Virus record (IMG/VR): IMGVR_UViG_3300025634_000002
Coordinates: 1-64,000 of that record
Source of the DNA: a virus
DNA: 64,000 nucleotides
Direction: 5' to 3' (one strand)
In this document: in pieces, positions 24,362 to 32,480 of the stretch
Position numbering within the stretch: position 1 is the stretch's first letter
How the letters are laid out: each line of letters opens with the position of its first letter
Notes under the pieces: generated by a model
What the model was told of the DNA's origin: nothing
The model's input: only the letters and a program-made list of their open reading frames with translations
The model's database searches: none
Made by a program: the position numbers and the translations under genes

Positions 24362-24667
24362 TCATTGCGTCTTCGCCGCATCGGTGAGAATTTCTCCGGT
24401 CTTTCGCAAGCACGCGGCGAGATGATTGAGCGCATCGAGGTCCAACCGGGGAGTCGCACCACCGTGCTCCGCCGAAAACACCGCGATAGCGTCAAGATCA
24501 TCAGCGACATCGTCGTACGTCGCCATGCCACAGCCTTGAAGAACGGACCGCTGGACATCCGTAAGACCGCTCGGGGGCGGGGCGGCACTTGTAGTTACAC
24601 CATTGCACGGCGCCACCGACAGACAGGCCGCAAGAACCACCTGAGCAAGAAGAATAGCTGCTGCCAT
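24362..24667 (-). CDS. Putative small lipoprotein
   Basis: 101 residues. The N-terminus (MAAAILLAQVVLAAC) ends in a lipobox LAAC, so the mature protein would be anchored through Cys. The remainder is helical with CLRKTGEIL. Function unknown; it may act in the envelope. Confidence 0.55.
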   Translation of the reverse strand: MAAAILLAQVVLAACLSVAPCNGVTTSAAPPPSGLTDVQRSVLQGCGMATYDDVADDLDAIAVFSAEHGGATPRLDLDALNHLAACLRKTGEILTDAAKTQ

Positions 24668-25167
24668 CAGAAAACCTCCACCTCGAGCATATTTAGCCGA
24701 TGCGCGATCATGCCGGCGGCGCGGTCACGGTGCCGTTTGAAGGTGGCGAGCGCGATCCGCTTGCGCTTGCAGAGATCGGTCGTCGACATGCCCTTGAGCT
24801 CGGCGCCTATCCACATAGACAAGCGGTCACGGAGTTCCGGCGCCGCGTCGAGCGGGCCACCCAGCCAACCCGGCTGATGCTTCCCCTCGAGGTCCCAGCC
24901 GGACACCACCATTTCCATGCGGGTGACGGAAATTCGGGTTCGATAAGGGGAGACGTTGGTCATCTCGGGGGGATAGTCGCCGGGCTCGGCATACTGGGGC
25001 CAGAAGGCCCTGAGACTTCCCGGGCCCACCTTGCCGCCGATCCGGTTGAGCATCCGGAAAGCGTCGACCATCGCTTCCTTGACCAGCTTGACCGTCCAGA
25101 GGTCTTGCGTCCCCTTGGCGTATTCGGGGACCTCCATCTGGAGGATGTGAAGAGCGGAGGCCTTCAT
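24667..25167 (-). CDS. DUF6362-like helix-turn-helix protein
   Basis: 166 residues. The C-terminal part has RISVTRMEMVVSGWDL, then a helix-turn-helix-like STTDLCKRKRIALATFKRHRD and a final helix, the order of DUF6362. ATG at 25167 with GGAGAA and an ATGA overlap. Possibly regulatory or packaging-related; not established. Confidence 0.6.
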   Translation of the reverse strand: MKASALHILQMEVPEYAKGTQDLWTVKLVKEAMVDAFRMLNRIGGKVGPGSLRAFWPQYAEPGDYPPEMTNVSPYRTRISVTRMEMVVSGWDLEGKHQPGWLGGPLDAAPELRDRLSMWIGAELKGMSTTDLCKRKRIALATFKRHRDRAAGMIAHRLNMLEVEVF

Positions 25168-25577
25168 GCTTTCTCCGGCACGATCGCGGAAAATAGATCG
25201 TCCGGGATTCCAGCACTCGTCACTACCTGGCGCATCCATTCCTCGAGCATGAGGCCGCGGGCCAGGGCGAGCTTGCTCAACACCTGCCGCTCGTAAGCGG
25301 TCAGCGGGACGGGAACGTAGATGGCGTTTCGTTGCCGACCGAAATCCTCGAGGTCGGCGTAGCGATATACCGCTCGTATCGTGTCGCCTGTCGTTCCGTC
25401 GTTCAGCGACCTAGCGATGTCGGTCGCCTGATGCCCTCGACCTGTGAGGAACCCGATACGGATCGATTTCTTGGTCGTCCATTTCGGCTCGAATGGGGGA
25501 TGTCCTAATCTTTCCGGTCGACCATCCAGCGAGCAAAAATCACTCGATTGGTCGATCTCGTATGCGACGTCGGACAT
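25164..25577 (-). CDS. GcrA-like DNA-binding protein
   Basis: 137 residues. Residues 32-75 (WTTKKSIRIGFLTGRGHQATDIARSL, then IRAVYRYADL) resemble the W-x-lr-x-G-x-sa-x-IA-x-L helix-turn-helix of GcrA, the alphaproteobacterial cell-cycle regulator. The C-terminal part (LTAYERQVLSKLALARGL) is a ribbon-helix-like or helical unit. The GcrA assignment is a resemblance only. Confidence 0.55.
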   Translation of the reverse strand: MSDVAYEIDQSSDFCSLDGRPERLGHPPFEPKWTTKKSIRIGFLTGRGHQATDIARSLNDGTTGDTIRAVYRYADLEDFGRQRNAIYVPVPLTAYERQVLSKLALARGLMLEEWMRQVVTSAGIPDDLFSAIVPEKA

Positions 25578-25755
25578 TGACGGCCTCAGTGCGGGAACAG
25601 GACTTTAGAAGATTTTGATCTAGAGGTCTACGAGAGCTACCGCCGCTCGATTTCATCGCAGGACACGGCTGGCCTGACCAGTGACGAGTTCCGCAAAGCT
25701 GGTGAAGTGGTGCTTCCATATGACCCTTATTATCAGGCTTGTCCGTAAGTGTCAC
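25540..25755 (-). CDS. Small zinc-ribbon-like protein
   Basis: 71 residues from a GTG (GTGA overlap); an ATG at 25719 with AGGG upstream is the alternative. The motif LCGTRHWSGQPCP suggests a single zinc-binding knuckle. The tail is basic. Overlaps the next gene by 38 bases. Confidence 0.5.
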   Translation of the reverse strand: MTLTDKPDNKGHMEAPLHQLCGTRHWSGQPCPAMKSSGGSSRRPLDQNLLKSCSRTEAVNVRRRIRDRPIE

Positions 25756-26258
25756 GGCGTCTCTGGTTTGGCAATCGCGTCACGGGAGCGAATTGCGGCG
25801 CGGGCTGCGAGAAGTTCGTCGCCATAGTTGGGGCCTGTATATCGGCCGCCGTGGAGTTGCTGGAACGTAAACGCGCCATCGACGTAGGGTTTGCATTCGT
25901 CCAACTTGTCCACGAGCGCGCTCAGCGCCTCGCGCAGTCGGGTGAGTTCGGCTTCGGCGACAAGGGCGCGCTTCTCCATTTCATCAGTGGTCTGCCGAAG
26001 GGCCTTGGGCTCATCGATGGCACCCACCATACTGCCAGCCCACTCGTTGGCTTGATCGCGTTCACGTCGCGCTTCGTCCCTCTCGGCTGTTACAGATGCG
26101 AGAGAGTCAGCGGCGAGGCGCAGGGTATCGACCAAATAGGGCGCGTCAAGGACTCGGACGTAGCCGTCCTGCACATAGCGCGCGCCTTCCATCATGCGGC
26201 TCAACTGGATGACTAAGCCACGAAGGCACTGCTCGATCAGATCGGTGGGCTCGGTCAT
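25752..26258 (-). CDS. Coiled-coil accessory protein
   Basis: 168 residues. A long helical region (SVTAERDEARRERDQANEW) is followed by a conserved-looking end with LHGGRYTGPNYGDELLAARAA. It belongs to the many small phage proteins of unknown role that pair helices with short C-terminal tags. Confidence 0.6.
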   Translation of the reverse strand: MTEPTDLIEQCLRGLVIQLSRMMEGARYVQDGYVRVLDAPYLVDTLRLAADSLASVTAERDEARRERDQANEWAGSMVGAIDEPKALRQTTDEMEKRALVAEAELTRLREALSALVDKLDECKPYVDGAFTFQQLHGGRYTGPNYGDELLAARAAIRSRDAIAKPETP

Positions 26259-26488
26259 TTCGTCTCCGGGGCGAGGGGGGTGCGCTCGGCCGGGCTGTCG
26301 ATGGTCATTGTCATTCCGCAGTGCTTGGGCCAGCCGTGACGAAGCGCGTGGGCGCTATCGACGCGCTCGGAGTGACCGCAAACAGTGCACCAGACGACGC
26401 CACGCTTAAGCTGCGGCACCTCGGCCGCGATGCGATCATGCAACCCCGTGGCGCGCGAAAGAATGGCTGGAACGTCGATGCTGGCCAT
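26255..26488 (-). CDS. Small zinc-finger protein
   Basis: 77 residues. WCTVCG, then HALRHGWPKHCG gives C-x2-C...H-x-GW-x2-HCG, a zinc-binding pattern common in small phage proteins. Role unknown. Confidence 0.65.
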   Translation of the reverse strand: MASIDVPAILSRATGLHDRIAAEVPQLKRGVVWCTVCGHSERVDSAHALRHGWPKHCGMTMTIDSPAERTPLAPETK

Positions 26489-27079
26489 CTACCTCTCCCG
26501 GCTGGGCGTATCTTGAGAGTTGGCAAGGGCGTGGATTTCAGCGGCAGTTTTGGCGTCATCGATGCTGCCGGCTTGTCTCGCGCGGCCGCCGGGAACGGCG
26601 TAGAATGAAACCCCGGCGTCGTCAGTCCATGCGTGATAGGCCCCCCTCGGAGTTGTAGCCTCGAAATTCGTAGGGCCGAAAAGGGTCCACGCCAGCACCA
26701 TATCCCCTTGAGGGATGGCGAGGGCGGTGCGGATGCGACGGTCGTAGTCGGCTTGGGCAGCGGCTTTGGCGAGGTCGAGAGTGTCGTATTTGACTGGAGA
26801 CGGAGCGCTCTGCTTAAGCCAATAAGGGCCAGAGCGGAACCACCAGATTTGGTAGTAGGCCAGCGGCGGGTTCGCGTGGATGGTGTGGAAGTCCTTGTCG
26901 TTGCCGGGATCGTCGCGCCACTCCAGTTCCTTGATCGCCACCGGCTGTGGGGATGCGTAGAGGGTCTCGACACATTTACGCGGGCCAGAGCACCAATGTG
27001 CATCAGCGCTGTTACCGGTATAGTTCCAGTATTCGCTGCCAATGGTTTTGTAGCGCCACGCCACCGGTTCATCAGACAT
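26489..27079 (-). CDS. Conserved phage hypothetical
   Basis: 196 residues beginning SDEPVAWRYKTIGSEYWNY, with ETLYASPQPV and a later A-x-YYQIWWF. Proteins with the same DEPVAW...LYA start and LEW block are common in phage early regions, but no activity is known. Confidence 0.65.
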   Translation of the reverse strand: MSDEPVAWRYKTIGSEYWNYTGNSADAHWCSGPRKCVETLYASPQPVAIKELEWRDDPGNDKDFHTIHANPPLAYYQIWWFRSGPYWLKQSAPSPVKYDTLDLAKAAAQADYDRRIRTALAIPQGDMVLAWTLFGPTNFEATTPRGAYHAWTDDAGVSFYAVPGGRARQAGSIDDAKTAAEIHALANSQDTPSRER

Positions 27080-27530
27080 TTGGCCATACCTCCCGCTTCA
27101 TAATCAGTTGAATAAGACGGCGACTGACGTTGAAACGCCGCGCTAGACTGTGCTTGTTTTCCCCGCCGCTCGACGCGGCCCGGATTTCAGCCACGCGAAC
27201 TTCATCCAACTTGGCCGAGGCGTTCTTCGTGCCGGCCTTGGAGCGGCCTTTGACTACCATGTCGCGGCTGTTGATCTGCGGCGTGCCCAGGAATAGGTGG
27301 TCTGGGTTGACACACGACGGATTGTCGCAGCGGTGGCAAACCAAGGTGTTGGCCGGAATCGGACCGCGAAACAGCTCATACGAGACGCGATGCGCTTGGA
27401 GACCTTTGCCGGCATGACTGAGATAACCGTAGGGCTTACGATCTGAATGAACGCGCCCTTCCCAAAGCCAACAGCCACTCATCGGCTCGGCAAGGTAGAG
27501 AGCGTTAAACTTTTCTTCCAGCGTCCTCAT
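27072..27530 (-). CDS. HNH homing endonuclease with DNA-binding tail
   Basis: 152 residues. CWLWEGRV, GYLSHAGKGLQAHRVSYELF, then VCHRCDNPSCVNPDHLFLGT is the HNH-3 type nuclease; a C-terminal ENKHSLARRFNVSRRLIQLI is a helix-turn-helix. ATG at 27530 (ATGA overlap) chosen. Likely a free-standing mobile gene. Confidence 0.85.
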   Translation of the reverse strand: MRTLEEKFNALYLAEPMSGCWLWEGRVHSDRKPYGYLSHAGKGLQAHRVSYELFRGPIPANTLVCHRCDNPSCVNPDHLFLGTPQINSRDMVVKGRSKAGTKNASAKLDEVRVAEIRAASSGGENKHSLARRFNVSRRLIQLIMKREVWPNV

Positions 27531-27739
27531 TTCTTCACCGGCTCGCTCTGTGCCTGCGGAGCGCGGGATGCGCACATGCGAGCCCACTGTTCGACGGCAC
27601 GATCACGAGCGCCGGGTTCATCGGCAAAGGCCGTAGTCTGTGCCCAACATTTAACGCACTGCACGAATACCGTTCCATTCGCGGCAGGGTTGAACAGGTG
27701 ACCTTCGCCACCACAAAGACAGGCTGGAAACTTGCTCAC
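27527..27739 (-). CDS. Lar-like restriction alleviation protein
   Basis: 70 residues from a GTG start. C-x-CG near residue 8, then VQCVKCWAQT and a C-terminal A-x-EQWARM fit the C-x2-CG...V-x-C-x2-C...W-N/A-x-R pattern of Lar-like proteins, which in Rac prophage lessen type I restriction. The link is by motif only. Confidence 0.6.
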   Translation of the reverse strand: MSKFPACLCGGEGHLFNPAANGTVFVQCVKCWAQTTAFADEPGARDRAVEQWARMCASRAPQAQSEPVKK

Positions 27740-28452
27740 TCGTCGGCCCTCGCCATATCAATGCCCGCATCGATGGCCGCGCCGACCATCCGCTCTAGAC
27801 GATCTCTTGGCGTGCCGCCTTTGCCTTCCTCACCGTTGAACCAGCGCACGGCTACGTCGTGGCTGAGTTCCTTCACGCGGTCGTCAGTGCGCCATCGGCG
27901 CAAGGTGTGGGCAGGCGGCGCCTCCTCGCTCGGCTCTGCCTTCGGGGCGCGCGGTATGGCGAGGGGAAGGAACGACTTCTCCGCACCCGGCCCCCAAACC
28001 TCGTCTCGATACGAACTGAGTCCTGGCGTCCCGTAGAGGGCCGCGCTAATCTCGCGCAACGTCTCAGCGAGTTGGTTCGGGCAATGCTCGCCGCGCTCAA
28101 ATCGGTAGCACGTCGAGCCGCTGGAACTGGTGTGCTCGCAACCGGGGCAGCAGTCGATGGCCTTGACCTCGGCCGCGATATTCTCGGGAGCGCAGAGCGC
28201 CGTCGAGTAGTAGATCGCGAAGGTGAGCCGCGCCAGTTGGTCGACCGTGTAGGCTTCTGGGCGCACCACCCCATCCCCATCAGTGGGGAGCCGGGAGGCG
28301 CGGTCGAGCATGATGGCTTGCTCGAACGATTGGCCAACGGCGTCGAATTGCTCGGCAGTTAGCGTGCTGTTGAGGTGGTCCAGAACGAGGGTGAAGCGTG
28401 CCTTGTCAGCCAGCTTGCGCACGTCTGGCGGCACTATCGGATTACTTGGCAT
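27736..28452 (-). CDS. Hypothetical protein with cysteine cluster
   Basis: 238 residues. The N-terminal half is helical; the middle has CCPGCEHTSSSGSTCYRFERGEHC, a possible zinc site (written here in part), and the C-terminal end has VRWFNGEEGKGG and DRLERMVGAAIDAG. No family recognised. Confidence 0.6.
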   Translation of the reverse strand: MPSNPIVPPDVRKLADKARFTLVLDHLNSTLTAEQFDAVGQSFEQAIMLDRASRLPTDGDGVVRPEAYTVDQLARLTFAIYYSTALCAPENIAAEVKAIDCCPGCEHTSSSGSTCYRFERGEHCPNQLAETLREISAALYGTPGLSSYRDEVWGPGAEKSFLPLAIPRAPKAEPSEEAPPAHTLRRWRTDDRVKELSHDVAVRWFNGEEGKGGTPRDRLERMVGAAIDAGIDMARADE

Positions 28453-28476
28453 GGGGGTCCTCGGATAGAATGGCGT

Positions 28477-28827
28477 TCACGAAATTGCGCCGTTGGTGAT
28501 GAAGCCGTGCCAGTGCCCGGAAGCGCTCGCGTCCACACTCGGCGTGACTGTCATGGTCGAGAAATCATCGCCGGTGACGGTCCACGCGAACATCTGTTTC
28601 GCCGGCACGATGTCGCCATGCGAGTCCGGATGAAGCTCAGCGAGGGCTTGGAATTGATCTCTAGCCTTGAGCGGACGGGTGGTAACGGATAGCCGCGTTT
28701 TCTGGCAATGAGGACAAAGGAACGTAAACCCGGCCAGCGACCTCTCTTTGTGGATCAGCGGCTCGCCTGTAGCGATGGGGCGGTCGAGAGCATCGAACCA
28801 GCGCGGATCGAGATCAGTCAGTCGCAT
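28477..28827 (-). CDS. DUF6527-like zinc-binding protein, copy 1
   Basis: 116 residues. FLCPHCQ near residue 35, a central W-x-V and the C-terminal TVTPSVDASASGHWHGFI give the CPxC...PS-D...H-x-H pattern of DUF6527. A close paralogue lies 27 kb away at 55352-55684. The ATG at 28827 overlaps the end of the HNH-bearing frame by 14 bases. Confidence 0.7.
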   Translation of the reverse strand: MRLTDLDPRWFDALDRPIATGEPLIHKERSLAGFTFLCPHCQKTRLSVTTRPLKARDQFQALAELHPDSHGDIVPAKQMFAWTVTGDDFSTMTVTPSVDASASGHWHGFITNGAIS

Positions 28828-30142
28828 TGCGGGGGTCCTCGGGTTTAGGTTTCGAGATAACTTTCGATCCACGCCGTTGCCGCCTCGGCATTGATTGCAT
28901 TGCCGCAACCTCTGAGTCTGGCGACACGTGCGGGGGCACCGACAATGAGGGGAAACGAACCGACATCCTGCCAGCCGGACTGACCCCAGCATACCTCTGT
29001 GTAATGTGCCATGATTTGTGACAACTGTCGCAAAGGGTCTGAAGATTGCTCGTCTGGTTGTTCGTCCAGTCCTCGTCCACGTGATGAATAACAAGGCTCT
29101 GGGACGTACCGCAGAACTCGCAACGCAGTCCGAGATGCTTTCGAGCCTGCACGTTCATTGCCGATCGGGAACTTCCACCCTTGGTTTGAGAGTTGGCGCA
29201 GGAAAGCGAGCAGAAACGGCGCTTCTCGAACGCTGTCAAATCCTCCATCCTGCCGCTGTTCAGTATCTTCCGATGAAAGAAGGTCCCACAAGTTTCGCAC
29301 TGCTTCGGTACCGTTTCTTTGATGCCGGAACGACCAACCTTCGACGGCTTTTTCAACTTCTCGAACGCTGCTATCCCGCACTCGTCCCAAACTTTGGGCA
29401 GACCCATCAACCATCTGCTGTGCGCTGGGTCTAACTGGCCGCCACTTTCCATCCCGGCAGAGGAGCCAGTCAGCATCTCGCCAGAAACCGTTATTCGGGC
29501 CGGGCCCGTCCACTCCGGCCACGTCGCCGGCAGCCCCGACCGTTGTACGTCTGACGCTATGATGCCGTGCGCCAGCTCCGCTTCCTGTTCCAGCCCTGGA
29601 GGTGAAGACTGTCCGCCCCCAGAGCGACGGCCATTGTCCGTTGATGGCGTCATCGCCCTGGCTGATTTCCGTTGCGTCTGGGCCGTGGGCGTTGACCAGC
29701 CCGCCAGCGCCACCGTCCTGCGGCTGCTGTCGTTGTTCCCCGCTTCGTTGTTGCCCTTCTGCGCCGGGGTGCCAGCCATCGGGGTCGGCCAGCCTGCCAG
29801 CTTCGACTGCGATGGCAGCATCTTCTGCATCTTCGCGCCGGGGTTGCCCGAGGCGTCGTCGTTGGCCGAGGGGGTCAGCCATGAGGCGAGAGAGGTCGCC
29901 GCGGTCAGGGTGTCGAACACTCCCCGGCTCCAGCGAACGCCCGAGCTCTGGCTGTCCGCCGACCGCGGCGTCGGCCACCCAATAAAGCCGGTCGCGGATG
30001 TGCGGAGCACCGACGCCAGGATCGCCGGAATGTGCCGCCCGCCCGGCGTCGTCCTGATCTTCACCCGGTGCGTGTAGAGGCTCGACGCCGTGGTCTCCAG
30101 CTTTGCCGCCAGCGCCGCCGCCACCCGTTCTTGCAAGGTCAT
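28814..30142 (-). CDS. Overlapping-frame ORF with C-terminal HNH domain
   Basis: 442 residues, in a different frame from the C5 methyltransferase that covers the same DNA. The first 250 residues (LQERVAAALAAKLETT, GWPTPRSAD, GEMLTGSSAGMESGG, HSRWLMGLPKVWDECG) match a domain that ends some phage cytosine methyltransferases. The next 110 are an HNH nuclease (CETCGTFF, RFCSLSCAN, CEFCGTSQSLVIHHVDEDW, CDSCHKSWH). So both frames look protein-like over about 1 kb. It starts where the upstream HNH gene stops, in the same frame. Confidence 0.55.
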   Translation of the reverse strand: MTLQERVAAALAAKLETTASSLYTHRVKIRTTPGGRHIPAILASVLRTSATGFIGWPTPRSADSQSSGVRWSRGVFDTLTAATSLASWLTPSANDDASGNPGAKMQKMLPSQSKLAGWPTPMAGTPAQKGNNEAGNNDSSRRTVALAGWSTPTAQTQRKSARAMTPSTDNGRRSGGGQSSPPGLEQEAELAHGIIASDVQRSGLPATWPEWTGPARITVSGEMLTGSSAGMESGGQLDPAHSRWLMGLPKVWDECGIAAFEKLKKPSKVGRSGIKETVPKQCETCGTFFHRKILNSGRMEDLTAFEKRRFCSLSCANSQTKGGSSRSAMNVQARKHLGLRCEFCGTSQSLVIHHVDEDWTNNQTSNLQTLCDSCHKSWHITQRYAGVSPAGRMSVRFPSLSVPPHVSPDSEVAAMQSMPRRQRRGSKVISKPKPEDPRNATD

Positions 30143-31127
30143 CTAGCGGCGCTCCCTGATCGCGTCCGCTATCGCCAGCAGGACTTCCGGCCCCCAAAAC
30201 CCGAGCGCGCAGTTCACCGCCAGGCAAACGATCCTGACGTTGCTCAGCACGTAGCCCTTGGTCGGCTCGATCCGGTCGATCGAAGGCGTGTTCCACTGAC
30301 GCCCGTTCTGAACCGGCATCGGTAGCCCCGTCATCTCGCAGGTGCCCGTGTCGATCCTCATCTGCAACTCCGGTATGTGTAGGTCCAGATCGAACGGCAG
30401 GAGCATCTTGGACGCGCGCCGCTGCGCGTGCCGAACCAGTTCCTTCGCCCGATGCTTCGTCCGATAGGCCAGCGAATACTCGGCCTCGGTCTTGCGATGG
30501 CGCGTCCGCGTCGTGAGTGGCTTGCGCCGTCTCCGGTCGCAGTCCTTGCACGAGTAGCGGCGCCCATTCCGGCCCCGCTTCTCCGCGTAGAACGCGGTCA
30601 ACGGTTTCGTCTCCCCGCACTTGGTGCAGGTCCGCGGCCCAATACATTCGCTGCCGGATGTGGGGTGCGCCAACGGCGCTGGAAGGGAAGTCTGCTGCTG
30701 CAAATTCATAGCCAACGTGCTCCAAATCGTCCGCGACCAAATCTACCCACCCAAGAGCGTCCTTGCTCGCAACCTGCTCTCCAAAGACGACTGCAGGCCG
30801 GCACTGCTCGATGAGCCAGAACCAGGCCGGCCATAGGTGCCGCTCGTCAGCAAACCCAGCGCCTTTGCCTGCCGCGCTGAAAGGCTGGCATGGGCAGCTG
30901 CCGGTCCAGACGGGGCGGTCATCAGGCCAACCGGCGCGGCGGAGGGCGTAGGACCAGACGCCGATGCCGGCGAAGAAGTGGCACTGAGTAAATCCAGCAA
31001 GCTCGGCTGGTCGTATGTCCCGAATATCTCGTTCATCGACATCTCCCTGCGCGATGTGGCCCTGCACGATCAACTCGCGCAGCCACGCCGCCGCCTTTGG
31101 GTCGATCTCGTTGTAGTAGGCCGTCAT
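28845..31127 (-). CDS. DNA (cytosine-5) methyltransferase, apparently invaded by HNH genes
   Basis: 760 codons. Motif I FFAGIG (51-56), motif IV GSCPCQPFS with Cys80, motif VI VFGEQVA and motif VIII APHIRQRMYW (154-163) are intact. The C-terminus has WRDADWLLCRDGKWRPV and, 150 codons later, SFPLIVGAPARVARLRGCGNA, a pair normally adjacent. Motif VIII occurs a second time at about 29978-30017. The two extra stretches coincide with HNH domains in another frame (30143-30715 and the end of 28814-30142). The frame stays open, but whether a working enzyme results is doubtful. Start has GGAGG. Confidence 0.7.
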   Translation of the reverse strand: MTAYYNEIDPKAAAWLRELIVQGHIAQGDVDERDIRDIRPAELAGFTQCHFFAGIGVWSYALRRAGWPDDRPVWTGSCPCQPFSAAGKGAGFADERHLWPAWFWLIEQCRPAVVFGEQVASKDALGWVDLVADDLEHVGYEFAAADFPSSAVGAPHIRQRMYWAADLHQVRGDETVDRVLRGEAGPEWAPLLVQGLRPETAQATHDADAPSQDRGRVFAGLSDEASGEGTGSARAAARVQDAPAVRSGPTHTGVADEDRHGHLRDDGATDAGSERASVEHAFDRPDRADQGLRAEQRQDRLPGGELRARVLGAGSPAGDSGRDQGAPLDDLARTGGGGAGGKAGDHGVEPLHAPGEDQDDAGRAAHSGDPGVGAPHIRDRLYWVADAAVGGQPELGRSLEPGSVRHPDRGDLSRLMADPLGQRRRLGQPRREDAEDAAIAVEAGRLADPDGWHPGAEGQQRSGEQRQQPQDGGAGGLVNAHGPDATEISQGDDAINGQWPSLWGRTVFTSRAGTGSGAGARHHSVRRTTVGAAGDVAGVDGPGPNNGFWRDADWLLCRDGKWRPVRPSAQQMVDGSAQSLGRVRDSSVREVEKAVEGWSFRHQRNGTEAVRNLWDLLSSEDTEQRQDGGFDSVREAPFLLAFLRQLSNQGWKFPIGNERAGSKASRTALRVLRYVPEPCYSSRGRGLDEQPDEQSSDPLRQLSQIMAHYTEVCWGQSGWQDVGSFPLIVGAPARVARLRGCGNAINAEAATAWIESYLET
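30143..30715 (-). CDS. HNH-like endonuclease nested in the methyltransferase gene
   Basis: 190 residues. CTKCGETKPLTAFY and CKDCDRRRR form a zinc ribbon, and CEMTGLPMP, SIDRIEPTKGY, NVRIVCLAVN give the C-terminal nuclease pattern of phage HNH proteins. Wholly inside the C5 methyltransferase in another frame. Its N-terminus covers the first copy of methyltransferase motif VIII. Confidence 0.7.
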   Translation of the reverse strand: MAMNLQQQTSLPAPLAHPTSGSECIGPRTCTKCGETKPLTAFYAEKRGRNGRRYSCKDCDRRRRKPLTTRTRHRKTEAEYSLAYRTKHRAKELVRHAQRRASKMLLPFDLDLHIPELQMRIDTGTCEMTGLPMPVQNGRQWNTPSIDRIEPTKGYVLSNVRIVCLAVNCALGFWGPEVLLAIADAIRERR

Positions 31128-31477
31128 GCACTTCTGGCCTCCTGGATGGATTTGAGTGCGGCGCGGGCGGCTTCGCGAGCAGCAACAGCACCGACAGCTT
31201 CGAGCGAGTTCGGCGGGAAACTCGCCGCGCAATCGTTGATGGCCTCCAGCACAGCGCGGGAGGGGTCGGTGGGGAGGGCGCGACGGTTCCATGCGGTTGT
31301 CGCGGACGCGATGCTTCCGGCGAGCGGGCCTCGGGCGTCACAGTCGCAGCAGCGGACATACCAGCGCGGCGCGTTTCCAACCGCCGTCCCTGCCATAGTC
31401 ACGCCGAGCGTGCGCTGCTCATGTTCGTGCGGGCACGGCTGCAACGCGTCGAGCGGTGCATTGGGTGGGGGCGTCAT
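31124..31477 (-). CDS. Lar-like protein next to the methyltransferase
   Basis: 117 residues. CPHE, WYVRCCDCDARGP, and TTAWNRR form the C-x2-C...C-x2-C...A-x-x-WNRR pattern of Lar-like restriction alleviation proteins. ATGA overlap with the methyltransferase suggests a joint anti-restriction unit. Confidence 0.7.
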   Translation of the reverse strand: MTPPPNAPLDALQPCPHEHEQRTLGVTMAGTAVGNAPRWYVRCCDCDARGPLAGSIASATTAWNRRALPTDPSRAVLEAINDCAASFPPNSLEAVGAVAAREAARAALKSIQEARSA

Positions 31478-31701
31478 GGGCGCGCCATTTGCTTGAGGGT
31501 TGGCATGGGACGGCCAGCCGCACTTTCGGACCAGCCATCCTTGCTCACATAGGAAAAGTATTGGCCGAGCGTGAAAGCTGCGCTGTTTAGAATGGCCTTA
31601 GCGTTTCCGTCGTTGCAGCCACGCGCCCGCTCAAGCAGGAACTCGACGGCATCCTTTGCGGCGTGACGATAGCCCTGTTTGTGCTGCTCGCTACGATCCA
31701 T
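31474..31701 (-). CDS. Small hypothetical
   Basis: 75 residues, MDRSEQHKQGYRHAAKDAV onward; helical. The ATG at 31701 is internal to a longer frame whose upstream part is Arg/Ser-rich and not protein-like. Overlaps its neighbours by 4 and 11 bases. Confidence 0.6.
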   Translation of the reverse strand: MDRSEQHKQGYRHAAKDAVEFLLERARGCNDGNAKAILNSAAFTLGQYFSYVSKDGWSESAAGRPMPTLKQMARP

Positions 31702-31990
31702 TGGTAGCCTCCTTGATCTGGGTGGATGTGGTGCGAGCGCGGCGGAGGTCGTCCATCGCTTGCGCGAAGGTGGGCTCTCGGTCGCGGTCAAAACGGACGC
31801 GCTTGCTGATGTATTCAATAGCCTCCAATGACCTGTCCAGCGCTTCCCCCGCCTGGGCCAGCAGGGAGCGGAGGGCGGCGAGTTCGGAGAGGCCGGCCGC
31901 AACCTCGTCCATCATAAATGTTCCGGGTGTGGGCGCGCTTGATCCGAAGAAGAAGATCAGTTCGTCAAGGCGCTGGTCACTTAGCTTCAT
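31691..31990 (-). CDS. Small helical hypothetical
   Basis: 99 residues, starting MKLSDQRLDELIFFFG and containing a long helix with LSELAALRSLLAQAGEAL. Typical of accessory helical phage proteins; no function. Confidence 0.6.
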   Translation of the reverse strand: MKLSDQRLDELIFFFGSSAPTPGTFMMDEVAAGLSELAALRSLLAQAGEALDRSLEAIEYISKRVRFDRDREPTFAQAMDDLRRARTTSTQIKEATNGS

Positions 31991-32480
31991 CGGACGCTCC
32001 TTCTAGGGGCATGGCGTAAAGGGCTTCGACCTCGTAGCCTTCTTCTGGAAACGGGCCGGGCTTCGTGGCTGACATACGCCACGCAATGTTGCCCATCTTC
32101 CCCCATCGCCAACGCCAGCCGATTGGCTTCGCAGCGGCACGCTCGGCGCGGAGGGCGGCGTTCTCAAACCATGCATCGCATAGGGCGGAGACGGTGGCAG
32201 GGTCCATGCGCGCAACATGCTCACCAGTGAGGCGTTGACGGCGCTCGGCCTCATCTGGCGCGAGGGCTAGAGCGCCGCTCCCGTTCCCGGTATAGTAGCC
32301 CCAGCCGCGTAGCTCGATGACGCGGCCGTGCTCTCCGGGCTCATCCATGAGCGGGAAATCGCCGCCCTTCTCAGACGGAGCCCATACGTAGGCCGCGAAC
32401 TTGTCGAGCTTCCAAGGACCGCCTTGAACGCCTTCGCAACCCTCCCGTATCTCCCGCACCTGTTGCTCGGTTAGGGTCAT
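31977..32480 (-). CDS. Ead/Ea22-like accessory protein
   Basis: 167 residues. LREGCEGVQGGPW-like start (IREGCEGVQGGPWKLD), then EHVARMDPATVSALCDAW is the shared block of Ea22/Ead-like phage proteins (arms HIAR-x-DP-x-TV-x-AL). Their role is unknown. Confidence 0.65.
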   Translation of the reverse strand: MTLTEQQVREIREGCEGVQGGPWKLDKFAAYVWAPSEKGGDFPLMDEPGEHGRVIELRGWGYYTGNGSGALALAPDEAERRQRLTGEHVARMDPATVSALCDAWFENAALRAERAAAKPIGWRWRWGKMGNIAWRMSATKPGPFPEEGYEVEALYAMPLEGASDEAK

